Assembly (NCBI GenBank): GCA_949292775.1
Contig: CASFBL010000012.1
Location: forward strand, 1 to 63,563
DNA: 63,563 nt
From: an uncultured Eubacteriales bacterium
Lineage (GTDB): Bacteria; Bacillota; Clostridia; Oscillospirales; Acutalibacteraceae
Direction: 5' to 3'
Positions 16,654 to 24,588 of the stretch are shown here, one piece after another. The position numbers and the translations under genes are program-made. The notes beneath the pieces are model-generated. The model made no database searches. It saw only the letters and a program-made list of their open reading frames with translations, and was not told the DNA's origin. How positions within the stretch are numbered: the stretch's first letter is position 1; every line of letters begins with the position of its first letter.

Positions 16654-19620
16654 TTAAACCTTTTTGATTTTAGGTAAAATCATCATAATCGCAGCCCATA
16701 CCAATTCAAAGACAACGACTTCAAACGCTCCCGCCTGTGAAAGCCCGGAGAAAAAGCTCAGCACGGTAAGCAACAGGACATTGAGCCCAACGCCGATATA
16801 AGAAAGAATCTCGGTGAGGCGGACTTTTTCATCCAGCACAAATGCGCCCAAAAATGCACGCAATCCGCTTTCGGTTCTGCCGTCGTGCACGATATTACAC
16901 GGTTCATCCTTTGGCGGCTGCTCTAAAAGGTCACGGAACAGATCGCCCGCCACGGGATTGATAATCTTAACAAGATTATGCGGCAGGTGAAAGATCTGCT
17001 CAACGAGCCCTTCTGTGATATTGGGGTCGGAGGTGCGCACCAATATGCTGATGCCGTATTTTTCCAAACGGCAAATTACCTTTGCCGTTTGCGCATTTGA
17101 TGCATAAGAGACCACAAACAACGCTGCTGTTTTGCCCTCTACGGCAAGATACAGCACTTCGCAGCCGTCTTTTTTAAACATTCTTTCTTCTTCACGGGTG
17201 GGCGCGTCAACATTGTGCTTCACAAGCAGGTCTCGGCTGCCCACAAGCACACGCTGGTTATAAATCCAGCCGGAACACCCGAGGCGGTCCTCATAAGCCA
17301 AAGACTCAACCTGCGGCAAAATCTCACGCCGGGACTGAATCACGCCGTCAAACACAGAAGAAAGCGTGCCACCGGACTGAATAACCATTGCCGCCGTATA
17401 CAAAAGCGCTTCATCCACGCGCATTTTATGGTAAAGCTTCATGCCGCACAAACGGCAATCTGAAACCTGAAACAGGTCTGCTGCATCAATGACGATTGCA
17501 TTGGCGCTCAATGTGTCAAACGCCGCCTCGTAGCCGGAGATCATCGCCCCCTGCGTGTGCAGACATTTGTTTGTGCTGCGCAAGCCCACCGCAGAGCTAC
17601 ACAGCGCCGCCGAGGGAATTCCCGCCAACACAACAGCTGACATTGCAGAAATACCGGTGTAGACTGATTTGGTAACAAATCCGGTTACAGCGCCGACGAT
17701 GCCCGCAGCAATCAGAACGGCCGGAACCGCTTTTGCGTAAATTCCGTTTGCGGGGTCGCTCTGTTTGGTGATTTCAACAAAGTGTGAAGGCAGCGTTACC
17801 GGCTTGCTGTAACGGATATCCGGGTCGCCGAGCAAAAGCCCGCGACCGATTTCAAAGGCAACTTCCTCGTCTTCGATTTTCCCAATGCTGTGAAATGCAT
17901 TATGCCGTTTTACAAGCAAATGGAAATTTTCAATATCGCCCTTGAGCTTCATCGAACAGCCGGCATAGTACAGCGCAAAGCACAAAAGCCCGACAGCACT
18001 GTAAAGCGGCACTTCGGCTGCCTGCTGCGGGAAAGCAAAAGAGATGCCGGTTTGCAATATCGCAAACAGCCACGCACAAAGCAGCGCAGTCTGAGCGCCT
18101 GCATAATGTGTGAAAATACCGACAACAGCCGTTTTCAGCTCTTTAAGCCCCATCAGCCCTGCCGCCAATAAAAAGACCAGATTGACGGCCGAATACACAC
18201 CGGCGTTTCCGCCGACAAAATCAAAGCTGCCCGTCAGGCGCACCATCACAGCAGAAACAACAGCCGCCGCAGTTAAAATAGAAAGCAGAACCGCGCGCAC
18301 AGTAAAACTGCGCTTTTCGGCTTGAAAAATATCATAAACACCGGGTGCGTCTTTCGGTCCGAAGAACTCGCGCATAACACGCACAGGCTGCGCCTGCTTT
18401 TGCTTTGCTCTTCTGCGTTTGCTGCCATGCTCCTGGAGCTGTTCTTCTGTTTCGTCCTCTGAAAATGCCTCTTCGGGTTCAGATTCTTCCGTTGTTTGAG
18501 CAACCTGAGACAAATCTAAACGCACTTTGGTTTTTTCTTCAGGCGGCAATACGGTTTCTTCATCTGCCGAATTCTGTTCAGCCTCCGGCAGAGGTTCTTC
18601 GTTCAGCCCCGGGAACAAGCGGAATTTGCGCGCCTTTTCACGGCGGCGCTCAAACAAATCCAGCTCCGCTTCCTGCTCGTCGATTTGCTCCACACGCGGT
18701 TCTTCTCCGAAGCCTTCAAACATCACTTGGTCATCCGGCTGCATAAGCTCGGTTTCGTCCACCGGGTTCTCAAATGCATGACTTTTCAGGGAGCCCTCTT
18801 GCACCTGCACTTGGGCGCGCTCCTCTTCTTTGAGAATATCTTCCGGCATAATCAGCTTCGGAATAGCCTGTAAGCCGTCTTCTCCGGTGTTTTCATCCGT
18901 CTCTTTGCGAACGATAACGCCGGGTTTTTCTATGGTCTTCGGCGGGAGCTGTTCTAAAAGCTTTTTATGCTCCATGGTTTTTTCCAGCTTTTGCTCCGGC
19001 CGGTTCAAAAAGCGTTCTCTGTAACGGTCACGCTCCATTGCAGACTTTTTCGGTGCCTCCGCGCCGGTTCGAATCACTTTTTGCCCAATATGGTGCTCAA
19101 TATCCGGGTTATGTACAGCACGGGGCTGAACCTCGTTAAACACGCGGGTCTTTTCTAAGGAAATCTGACCCGGCAAAGGCTTTTGCGGTTCGGGTTCTTC
19201 TTCGGCGGGCTGCTCTTCTTCCTGCTGTGCAGTAACGCCGGACAGCAAAGGTTCATCCGGCAGCAGCACCGGTTCAGACATTTGCTCTGTGTTTTCTTCT
19301 TCCGCCTTTTTGTCTGCATTTTCTTCCGATTCTAAAGTGCGCAGCCGTTCAAGCACCTTAGCGGCGTGTTTGACAGATTCAGAAAGCACCGGCGTTTCCG
19401 CTTCCGGCACAGACGCTTTTTCCGAATCGTTACGGGGCGTCGAAAGCTCTGACGCAGCTTCAAGTGCCTCGGAACCTTTTATTTCTTCTTTTTCTTCAGA
19501 AAGCAGTGCATCCACATCTTCCAAAGACCATAGCTTCATCGGCGAGCCGCCTTCCATTTCCTTGACATCGGCAAGGATTTTTTCCACCGACAGGCCGGAA
19601 AAAATATCTTTTTGCTCCAT
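16654..19620 (-). CDS. Large membrane protein with a degenerate P-type ATPase core
   Basis: The 988-residue product has a long acidic, Glu/Pro/Gln-rich, probably disordered N-terminal region (about 1-415), then membrane helices from about residue 440. Its C-terminal half follows the P1B-type ATPase order. GIPSAAL stands where CPCAL is expected. GAMISGYEAAFDTL resembles the segment before the phosphorylation site. VIDAADLF (Asp712) stands in place of DKTGT. VLVGSRDLL matches the nucleotide domain. TSDPN (863-867) replaces TGDN, and HDGRTESGL (912-920) replaces GDGxNDAPA. Two helices end the protein. Catalysis by the normal cycle therefore looks impossible. The start is ATG 19620 behind GAGGTG. 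It lies between rlmB (9-base gap) and mgtC (12 bases). Confidence 0.72.
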   Translation of the reverse strand: MEQKDIFSGLSVEKILADVKEMEGGSPMKLWSLEDVDALLSEEKEEIKGSEALEAASELSTPRNDSEKASVPEAETPVLSESVKHAAKVLERLRTLESEENADKKAEEENTEQMSEPVLLPDEPLLSGVTAQQEEEQPAEEEPEPQKPLPGQISLEKTRVFNEVQPRAVHNPDIEHHIGQKVIRTGAEAPKKSAMERDRYRERFLNRPEQKLEKTMEHKKLLEQLPPKTIEKPGVIVRKETDENTGEDGLQAIPKLIMPEDILKEEERAQVQVQEGSLKSHAFENPVDETELMQPDDQVMFEGFGEEPRVEQIDEQEAELDLFERRREKARKFRLFPGLNEEPLPEAEQNSADEETVLPPEEKTKVRLDLSQVAQTTEESEPEEAFSEDETEEQLQEHGSKRRRAKQKQAQPVRVMREFFGPKDAPGVYDIFQAEKRSFTVRAVLLSILTAAAVVSAVMVRLTGSFDFVGGNAGVYSAVNLVFLLAAGLMGLKELKTAVVGIFTHYAGAQTALLCAWLFAILQTGISFAFPQQAAEVPLYSAVGLLCFALYYAGCSMKLKGDIENFHLLVKRHNAFHSIGKIEDEEVAFEIGRGLLLGDPDIRYSKPVTLPSHFVEITKQSDPANGIYAKAVPAVLIAAGIVGAVTGFVTKSVYTGISAMSAVVLAGIPSAALCSSAVGLRSTNKCLHTQGAMISGYEAAFDTLSANAIVIDAADLFQVSDCRLCGMKLYHKMRVDEALLYTAAMVIQSGGTLSSVFDGVIQSRREILPQVESLAYEDRLGCSGWIYNQRVLVGSRDLLVKHNVDAPTREEERMFKKDGCEVLYLAVEGKTAALFVVSYASNAQTAKVICRLEKYGISILVRTSDPNITEGLVEQIFHLPHNLVKIINPVAGDLFRDLLEQPPKDEPCNIVHDGRTESGLRAFLGAFVLDEKVRLTEILSYIGVGLNVLLLTVLSFFSGLSQAGAFEVVVFELVWAAIMMILPKIKKV

Positions 19621-19629
19621 GGTCACACC

Positions 19630-20388
19630 TCAATTCTGAAAATTCCGTTTGGAAGCGACCTCATACATCAAAATACCCGCCGCAACCGATGCGTTTAAGG
19701 AGTTGATTTTCCCTCTCATCGGCAAAGAAACGATGAAGTCGCACTTTTCACGGACCAATCTGCCAATGCCTTTCCCTTCTGAGCCAACCACCAACGCAAC
19801 CGCGCCGGAAAAATCGGTTTGCTTATAATCGGCACCGTCCATATCCGCGCCATATACCCAGCACCCGTTTGCTTTCAATTCTTCTAAAGCCGCAGGCAGA
19901 TTGGCAACCCGCGCCACGCGCATATATTCTAAAGCGCCGGCAGAAGTCTTTGCCACGGTGTAATTTAAAGACGCACTGCGGCGTTTCGGGATAATCACGC
20001 CGTGCACGCCCGCCGCTTCCGCAGTACGGATGACCGCGCCAAGGTTGTGCGGGTCTTCCAGCTCATCGCAAACAACCACAAACGGCGGTTCCCCTTTTTC
20101 GCGTGCAAAATCAAGAATATCCTGCACGGTAGAATACGAATGTGCCGCAACAAATGCCGCCACACCCTGATGATTTGCGCCGTCACACATGGCATCAAGC
20201 TTTTTGCGGTCCACCTCTTTGACGACACCGCCTTTTTCACGACAGATTGCCGCAAGACGCGTAAGCGCCGGATTCTTTTCTCCACGCAGCAGAAAAACCG
20301 TATCTACTTCTCTGCCGGATTGCAGCACTTCCGCCACTGCGTTTCGGCCAATAATCAAATCCTCTTTTCTCTGCTCGCCCTTGTTCAT
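19630..20388 (-). CDS. rlmB: 23S rRNA (guanosine-2'-O-)-methyltransferase RlmB-type (SpoU/TrmH family)
   Basis: A SAM-dependent RNA 2'-O-ribose methyltransferase with a trefoil-knot fold. The 252-residue product has the N-terminal substrate-binding domain (IIGRNAVAEVL) and the three SpoU motifs: DPHNLGAVIRTAEAAG, VVGSEGKGI and LPMRGKINSLNASVA. The target (G2251 in E. coli) is assumed from the family. The start ATG follows GGGAGAG. It is the first gene of a unit with the pseudo-ATPase and mgtC. Confidence 0.92.
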   Translation of the reverse strand: MNKGEQRKEDLIIGRNAVAEVLQSGREVDTVFLLRGEKNPALTRLAAICREKGGVVKEVDRKKLDAMCDGANHQGVAAFVAAHSYSTVQDILDFAREKGEPPFVVVCDELEDPHNLGAVIRTAEAAGVHGVIIPKRRSASLNYTVAKTSAGALEYMRVARVANLPAALEELKANGCWVYGADMDGADYKQTDFSGAVALVVGSEGKGIGRLVREKCDFIVSLPMRGKINSLNASVAAGILMYEVASKRNFQN

Positions 20389-20435
20389 ATACTCTCCCTG
20401 CTATGTAAAAACGATATAGGTATAGTTATTATAGA

Positions 20436-20464
20436 ATTATACCATATATTGTGTGCTTGTACAA
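20436..20464 (-). promoter_or_regulatory. Promoter of the rlmB-mgtC unit
   Basis: Minus-strand TTGTAC (20459-20464) and TATAAT (20436-20441) with 17-base spacing. It is divergent from the Fur-family gene promoter. Confidence 0.72.
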
Positions 20465-20510
20465 CATCTTTTTTCTTTTGTCAATATTTGGCGTTTTGTC
20501 TTTCGGCTGC

Positions 20511-20539
20511 TTGACAGATGAAGTGATTCGATGTATACT
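20511..20539 (+). promoter_or_regulatory. Promoter of the Fur-family regulator/exporter operon
   Basis: TTGACA (20511-20516) and TATACT (20534-20539) with 17-base spacing. The predicted transcript start, near 20546, abuts the operator at 20548-20562. Confidence 0.82.
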
Positions 20540-20547
20540 TATGAATC

Positions 20548-20562
20548 TGAAAATGATTTTCA
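20548..20562 (+). promoter_or_regulatory. Fur-box-like operator (7-1-7 palindrome)
   Basis: TGAAAATGATTTTCA is a perfect 7-1-7 inverted repeat of the Fur/PerR/Zur box type. It sits right at the inferred transcript start and 20 bases before the regulator's start codon. It predicts autorepression of the regulator and the exporter. Confidence 0.75.
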
Positions 20563-20582
20563 ATTTCAAAAGAGGAATGGAT

Positions 20583-20993
20583 ATGGCCTATAAAACCCGG
20601 CAAAGCGCATTGATTTTGCAGGTGCTTGAAAAAAATCGCGACCGGCACCTGACCGCAGAGGAGATTTACCTGCTTTTGAAAGAAAGCGGCAAGCCCGTTG
20701 GGCAAACAACCGTGTACCGGCATTTGGAAAAGCTCTGTGCAGATGCAACTGTGCGCAAATATGCAGGCGGTGAAGGTGACAGTGCCTGTTTTCAGCTTGC
20801 AGACACGCAAAACTGTAAAATGCACTACCACTTAAAATGCACCGCCTGCGGCCGGCTGTTCCACACAGAATGCGCTTATTTGAACACGCTTTCCGACCAC
20901 ATCAAAAACGAGCACGGCTTTTTGGTGGACGGTTCCAAAACCGTTTTATACGGTTTGTGCAAAACCTGCGCAAAGGAGAAACAGAACCCATGA
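20583..20993 (+). CDS. Fur-family metal-responsive repressor
   Basis: The 136-residue product has the N-terminal winged helix (QSALILQVLEKNRDRHLTAEEIY, quoted in parts as HLTAEEIY and TVYRHLEKL) and the C-terminal dimerisation/metal domain with His-rich HYHLKC, then CTACG and CKTCA, the two CxxC pairs of the structural zinc site. Which metal it senses (Fe, Zn, Mn) or whether it is a peroxide sensor cannot be decided from sequence alone. The start is ATG 20583 with AGAGGA 6 bases upstream. It overlaps the next gene by ATGA, so regulator and exporter are cotranscribed. Confidence 0.92.
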   Translation: MAYKTRQSALILQVLEKNRDRHLTAEEIYLLLKESGKPVGQTTVYRHLEKLCADATVRKYAGGEGDSACFQLADTQNCKMHYHLKCTACGRLFHTECAYLNTLSDHIKNEHGFLVDGSKTVLYGLCKTCAKEKQNP

Positions 20994-21883
20994 TTTTACT
21001 GCACACACATACTTTCAGCCTTTCGTGGGCGTCTGCGCTCGACCTTTTGCTCGAGGCCGTTTTGGACGCACTCAAAACGCTGCCGTTTTTATTTTTTGCT
21101 TTTTTAATTATCGAATTATTGGAGCATCACGCCGGTGAAAAACTCGGCCGCTTTTTTGCGCGTTCCGGCAAGGCAGGCCCCGCGGTCGGCGCACTGCTCG
21201 GCTGTGTGCCGCAATGTGGTTTTTCCGTTATGAGTGCAAACCTTTATGCCGGCGGGGTCATCACGCTGGGCACACTCATTTCGGTCTTTCTTTCCACTTC
21301 GGACGAGGCGGTTATTTTGCTGGTGGCAGAACCGGGGCGGCGCTTGGAGATTTTTCGCCTTTTGCTGACCAAAGTTGCTTTGGCGATTGTCGCCGGTTAT
21401 GTGATTGACATTATCAGCCGTCGCCGTTCCTGGAAAACCCCCGGCAAGATTTCTGACCTTTGCGACCACGAGCACTGCGGCTGTCACGACCACAAAGGCG
21501 TGTTTGTTCCGACCTTGATTCACACCGCCAAGGTTTTCGGATTTTTGCTTCTGTTCACCATACTGCTGAATTTTGCCGTTGCATTTTTAGGGGATGAACG
21601 CCTGTCGCATATTTTATTGACCGACTCTGTCTTTCAACCGTTTCTCGCGGCTTTAGTCGGGTTTATTCCAAACTGCGCAGCCTCCGTTCTGCTGACACAG
21701 TTGTATTTAGAGGGCGCCATCAGTTTCGGCTCGGTCATTGCCGGATTGTGCACAAGCGCGGGAGCAGGGCTGCTCGTGCTGTTCCGCGAGAACCGGCATG
21801 TGCGCGACAATCTGAAAATCATAGCTTTATTATATGTTTGCGCCGTCATTCCCGGTGTGCTTTTACAGCTTTTCGGCGTTTAA
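20990..21883 (+). CDS. Predicted heavy-metal exporter of the ArsP_2/putative manganese transporter type
   Basis: A 297-residue polytopic membrane protein with about eight to ten helices. It has two sequence-related halves: GCVPQCGFSV...LYAGGVITLGTLI near residue 65 and GFIPNCAASV...LYLEGAISFGSVI near residue 225. Between them is a cytoplasmic-looking His/Cys loop, CDHEHCGCHDHK (about residues 157-168), a likely metal-binding site. Family knowledge (PF11449-like) suggests export of a divalent metal or arsenical; the substrate is not known here. The ATG overlaps the regulator's stop, and AAAGGAG lies 11 bases upstream. Confidence 0.75.
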   Translation: MILLHTHTFSLSWASALDLLLEAVLDALKTLPFLFFAFLIIELLEHHAGEKLGRFFARSGKAGPAVGALLGCVPQCGFSVMSANLYAGGVITLGTLISVFLSTSDEAVILLVAEPGRRLEIFRLLLTKVALAIVAGYVIDIISRRRSWKTPGKISDLCDHEHCGCHDHKGVFVPTLIHTAKVFGFLLLFTILLNFAVAFLGDERLSHILLTDSVFQPFLAALVGFIPNCAASVLLTQLYLEGAISFGSVIAGLCTSAGAGLLVLFRENRHVRDNLKIIALLYVCAVIPGVLLQLFGV

Positions 21884-21901
21884 AAGTAAAAGGAAAAATA
21901 A

Positions 21902-21939
21902 AAAAGGAGCAGGTTTTTACCTGCTCCTTTTATTTTTTT
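21902..21939. terminator. Bidirectional terminator between the exporter gene and murA
   Basis: A 12-bp perfect stem (21903-21914 with 21919-21930) with a T4 loop is flanked by A and T runs on both sides, so it serves both convergent genes. Confidence 0.88.
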
Positions 21940-21942
21940 GTA

Positions 21943-23238
21943 TCAGCCGGCGGTCATTTGCACTTTTTCCTCATCATCGGGGAAAGAGCGGCGTTCAATG
22001 ATTGCGCCGAGAGAACGGAACTTGTCCACAACATTCTCATAACCGCGTTCTATGTGCTGGATTTCTTCCAGTTCGGAAACCCCGTTTGCCGCCATAGCCG
22101 CAATCAGCATTGCCGCACCGGCACGCAAATCATCTGCACGAATGGGCGCGCCTTTCAGCGCTTCGACGCCCTCAATCACAGCAGTTTTGCCATTGACATG
22201 GATGGTCGCACCCATTCTGGTAAGCTGTTCGGTATAACGGAAGCGATTGTCCCAAACACTTTCCGACACAAAGCTCGTGCCCTCAGCGAGGCACAGAAGC
22301 GTGGAGAACTGGGGCTGCATATCGGTCGGGAAGCCGGGATGCGGCATGGTTTTAATGTTGCAATGCCCGGGGCGTTTGTCCATAATTACACGCACCGCCT
22401 CGTCATCTTCAATGACCGTAGCACCCGCTTCAATAAGCTTTGCCGTAATCGATTCCAAGTGTTTCGGAATTACATTTTTAACAAGCACATTGCCGCGCGT
22501 TGCAGCGGCGGCTACCATATAGGTGCCCGCTTCAATCTGGTCGGGAATGATAGAATATTCACAGCCGTGAAGCTTTTCAACGCCACGGATTTTAATGACA
22601 TCGGTGCCCGCACCGCGAACATCCGCGCCCATTGTATTCAAAAAGTTTGCCAAGTCAACAATGTGCGGTTCCTTGGCGGCATTTTCAATCACCGTAAGCC
22701 CCCGCGCTTTCACAGCGGCAAGCATAACATTGATTGTGGCGCCGACAGAAACGACATCGAGATACACAGAATTGCCGAGCAAATGCTCCGCCTGCACATT
22801 GACCATGGCGTTTTCTTCCATCGTCACTTCTGCGCCGAGCGCTTCAAAGCCCTTAATGTGCTGGTCAATCGGACGAAGCCCGAGATAGCACCCGCCGGGC
22901 ATAGCGACCTGCGCTTTGTGGAAACGGCCGATCAGCGCACCGATAAGATAATATGACGCGCGCAGCTGCTTGGTCAAATCATGCTCCACAACATGAGAAC
23001 GCACAAATCTTGTATCAATTTCAAGGGTGCTTGGATTGATATATTTAATCCCCGCGCCCATATTTTTCAAAATTTTTACCATGGCCGTAACATCGCTGAT
23101 GTTCGGTATGTTTTCTATTCTGCAAACATCCTCCGCCAAAATGGTAGCGGGGAGAATGGCAACTACCGCATTTTTTGCACCGCTGACCGAAACCTCGCCG
23201 GTCAGGCGTTGACCGCCGGTAATAATAAACTTATCCAA
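21943..23238 (-). CDS. murA: UDP-N-acetylglucosamine 1-carboxyvinyltransferase
   Basis: The first committed step of peptidoglycan synthesis: transfer of enolpyruvate to UDP-GlcNAc in the cytoplasm. The 431-residue product has the KNAVVAILPA substrate motif and the catalytic loop MPGGCYLGLRPID, with the Cys that fosfomycin alkylates. A TTG start at 23238 has AGGGAG upstream at suitable distance and gives the family-typical beginning LDKFIITGGQRL. The longer frame from 23319 is unlikely. A TATAAT at 23351-23356 (minus) may be its -10 box, although the -35 is weak. Confidence 0.95.
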   Translation of the reverse strand: MDKFIITGGQRLTGEVSVSGAKNAVVAILPATILAEDVCRIENIPNISDVTAMVKILKNMGAGIKYINPSTLEIDTRFVRSHVVEHDLTKQLRASYYLIGALIGRFHKAQVAMPGGCYLGLRPIDQHIKGFEALGAEVTMEENAMVNVQAEHLLGNSVYLDVVSVGATINVMLAAVKARGLTVIENAAKEPHIVDLANFLNTMGADVRGAGTDVIKIRGVEKLHGCEYSIIPDQIEAGTYMVAAAATRGNVLVKNVIPKHLESITAKLIEAGATVIEDDEAVRVIMDKRPGHCNIKTMPHPGFPTDMQPQFSTLLCLAEGTSFVSESVWDNRFRYTEQLTRMGATIHVNGKTAVIEGVEALKGAPIRADDLRAGAAMLIAAMAANGVSELEEIQHIERGYENVVDKFRSLGAIIERRSFPDDEEKVQMTAG

Positions 23239-23487
23239 AGACGGTTCACTCCCTGTTTCCTGTTTTCCGATACCACACAACAATAAACAGTCCAAAAGGA
23301 CACGAAAAAAAGAACGCAAAACAGTTTACGCTCGTAACAATCACTTTAGTATTATACCACCGCAAAAGAGAAATTAAAAGTCTTTTTTCATAGAATTTTC
23401 GCAATGGTTTTTGTCCATTTTTTATGCATGTTATGGCAAAGAACGGAAACGCTACTATACGGATTGCACAAACAAAAAGCAGAAAAA

Positions 23488-23525
23488 ACAAAAAAACGGC
23501 GCGCTTTCAGGCGAAAAGCGCGCCT
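23488..23525 (-). terminator. Terminator of fba
   Basis: A 10-bp stem (23498-23507 with 23515-23524) is followed on the minus strand by GTTTTTTTG, 15 bases past the fba stop. Confidence 0.85.
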
Positions 23526-23539
23526 CTTCTTTAATGCAA

Positions 23540-24475
23540 TTATGCTTTGCCTTCGCAGCCAAGCACCGTTTCAATTTTGTGAGAAACCACACCTTCAATG
23601 GCATCTCTTGCGGGGGTGAGATACTGTCTGGGGTCAAAGTGAGTCGGGTTCTGTGCGAAGTGCTTACGGATAGCAGCCGTCATAGCAATGCGGATGTCAG
23701 AGTCCACATTGATTTTGCAAACCGCCATGGAAGCCGCTTTGCGCAGCATGTCCTCGGGAATACCGATAGCATCGGGCATTTCACCGCCGAACTCGTTGAT
23801 GGTCTTGACATCTTCCTGGTTGACGGAGCTTGCGCCGTGCAGAACGATCGGGAAGCCGGGCAGCTTTTCTTCAACTTCTTTCAAAATGTCGAAACGAAGC
23901 TGCGGTTTCTGACCGGGTTTGAATTTATAAGCGCCGTGGCTGGTACCAATCGCGATTGCCAAAGAATCCACGCCGGTTCTGGTCACGAAATCATAAACCT
24001 GCTCCGGTTTGGTAAAGCTGGCATCTTCTGCGCTGACATTGACATCGTCTTCAATGCCGGCAAGCTGGCCAAGCTCGCCTTCCACGACAACGCCGTGTGC
24101 GTGTGCATAGTCAACGACCTTTTTGGTCAGAGCAACATTTTCTTCATAGGGCAGGTGGCTGCCGTCGATCATAACAGAGGTAAAGCCGCCGTCGATGCAG
24201 GCTTTGCAGGTTTCAAAATCAGGACCATGGTCCAAATGCAGAGCAATCGGAAGGCCGGTTTCTTCTGCTGCCGCTTTCACCATAGCGACAAGGTAACCGT
24301 GCGAAGCATATTTTCTCGCGCCGGCAGAAACCTGCAGGATCACCGGGGCGTTGTGCTTTTTCGCAGCACGGGTGATGCCCTGAATGATTTCCATGTTGTT
24401 CACATTGAAAGCGCCGATGGCATAGCCGCCTTCATATGCTTTTTTGAACATTTCGGTTGTAGTTACTAAAGGCAT
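23540..24475 (-). CDS. fba: Class II fructose-bisphosphate aldolase
   Basis: A zinc-dependent aldolase of glycolysis and gluconeogenesis. The 311-residue product shows ALHLDHGPDFETC (zinc ligand His and catalytic Asp), the GELGQLAG active-site stretch, IAIGTSHGAYKF and VLHGASSV. The start is ATG 24475 with AAGGAGTG upstream. It is monocistronic with a perfect promoter. Confidence 0.96.
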   Translation of the reverse strand: MPLVTTTEMFKKAYEGGYAIGAFNVNNMEIIQGITRAAKKHNAPVILQVSAGARKYASHGYLVAMVKAAAEETGLPIALHLDHGPDFETCKACIDGGFTSVMIDGSHLPYEENVALTKKVVDYAHAHGVVVEGELGQLAGIEDDVNVSAEDASFTKPEQVYDFVTRTGVDSLAIAIGTSHGAYKFKPGQKPQLRFDILKEVEEKLPGFPIVLHGASSVNQEDVKTINEFGGEMPDAIGIPEDMLRKAASMAVCKINVDSDIRIAMTAAIRKHFAQNPTHFDPRQYLTPARDAIEGVVSHKIETVLGCEGKA

Positions 24476-24547
24476 ATTTTTCACTCCTTGCATAAATTGC
24501 AAAATCATACATAATTCATCGCGGCAATATCTGCCCGATTACTTCTT

Positions 24548-24576
24548 ATTATAGCGTATCGTTAACTTATTGTCAA
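24548..24576 (-). promoter_or_regulatory. Consensus promoter of fba
   Basis: Minus-strand TTGACA (24571-24576) and TATAAT (24548-24553) with exactly 17 bases between: a full sigma-A consensus, as expected for a highly expressed glycolytic gene. Confidence 0.9.
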
Positions 24577-24588
24577 ACCGGAACACTT

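Noticed and set aside
21748-22956. 402-codon plus-strand open frame
   Set aside because: It begins inside the exporter gene and is then antisense to murA, and it crosses a strong bidirectional terminator.
23411-24469. 352-codon plus-strand open frame
   Set aside because: It is antisense to fba and reads through the fba terminator; no ribosome binding site.
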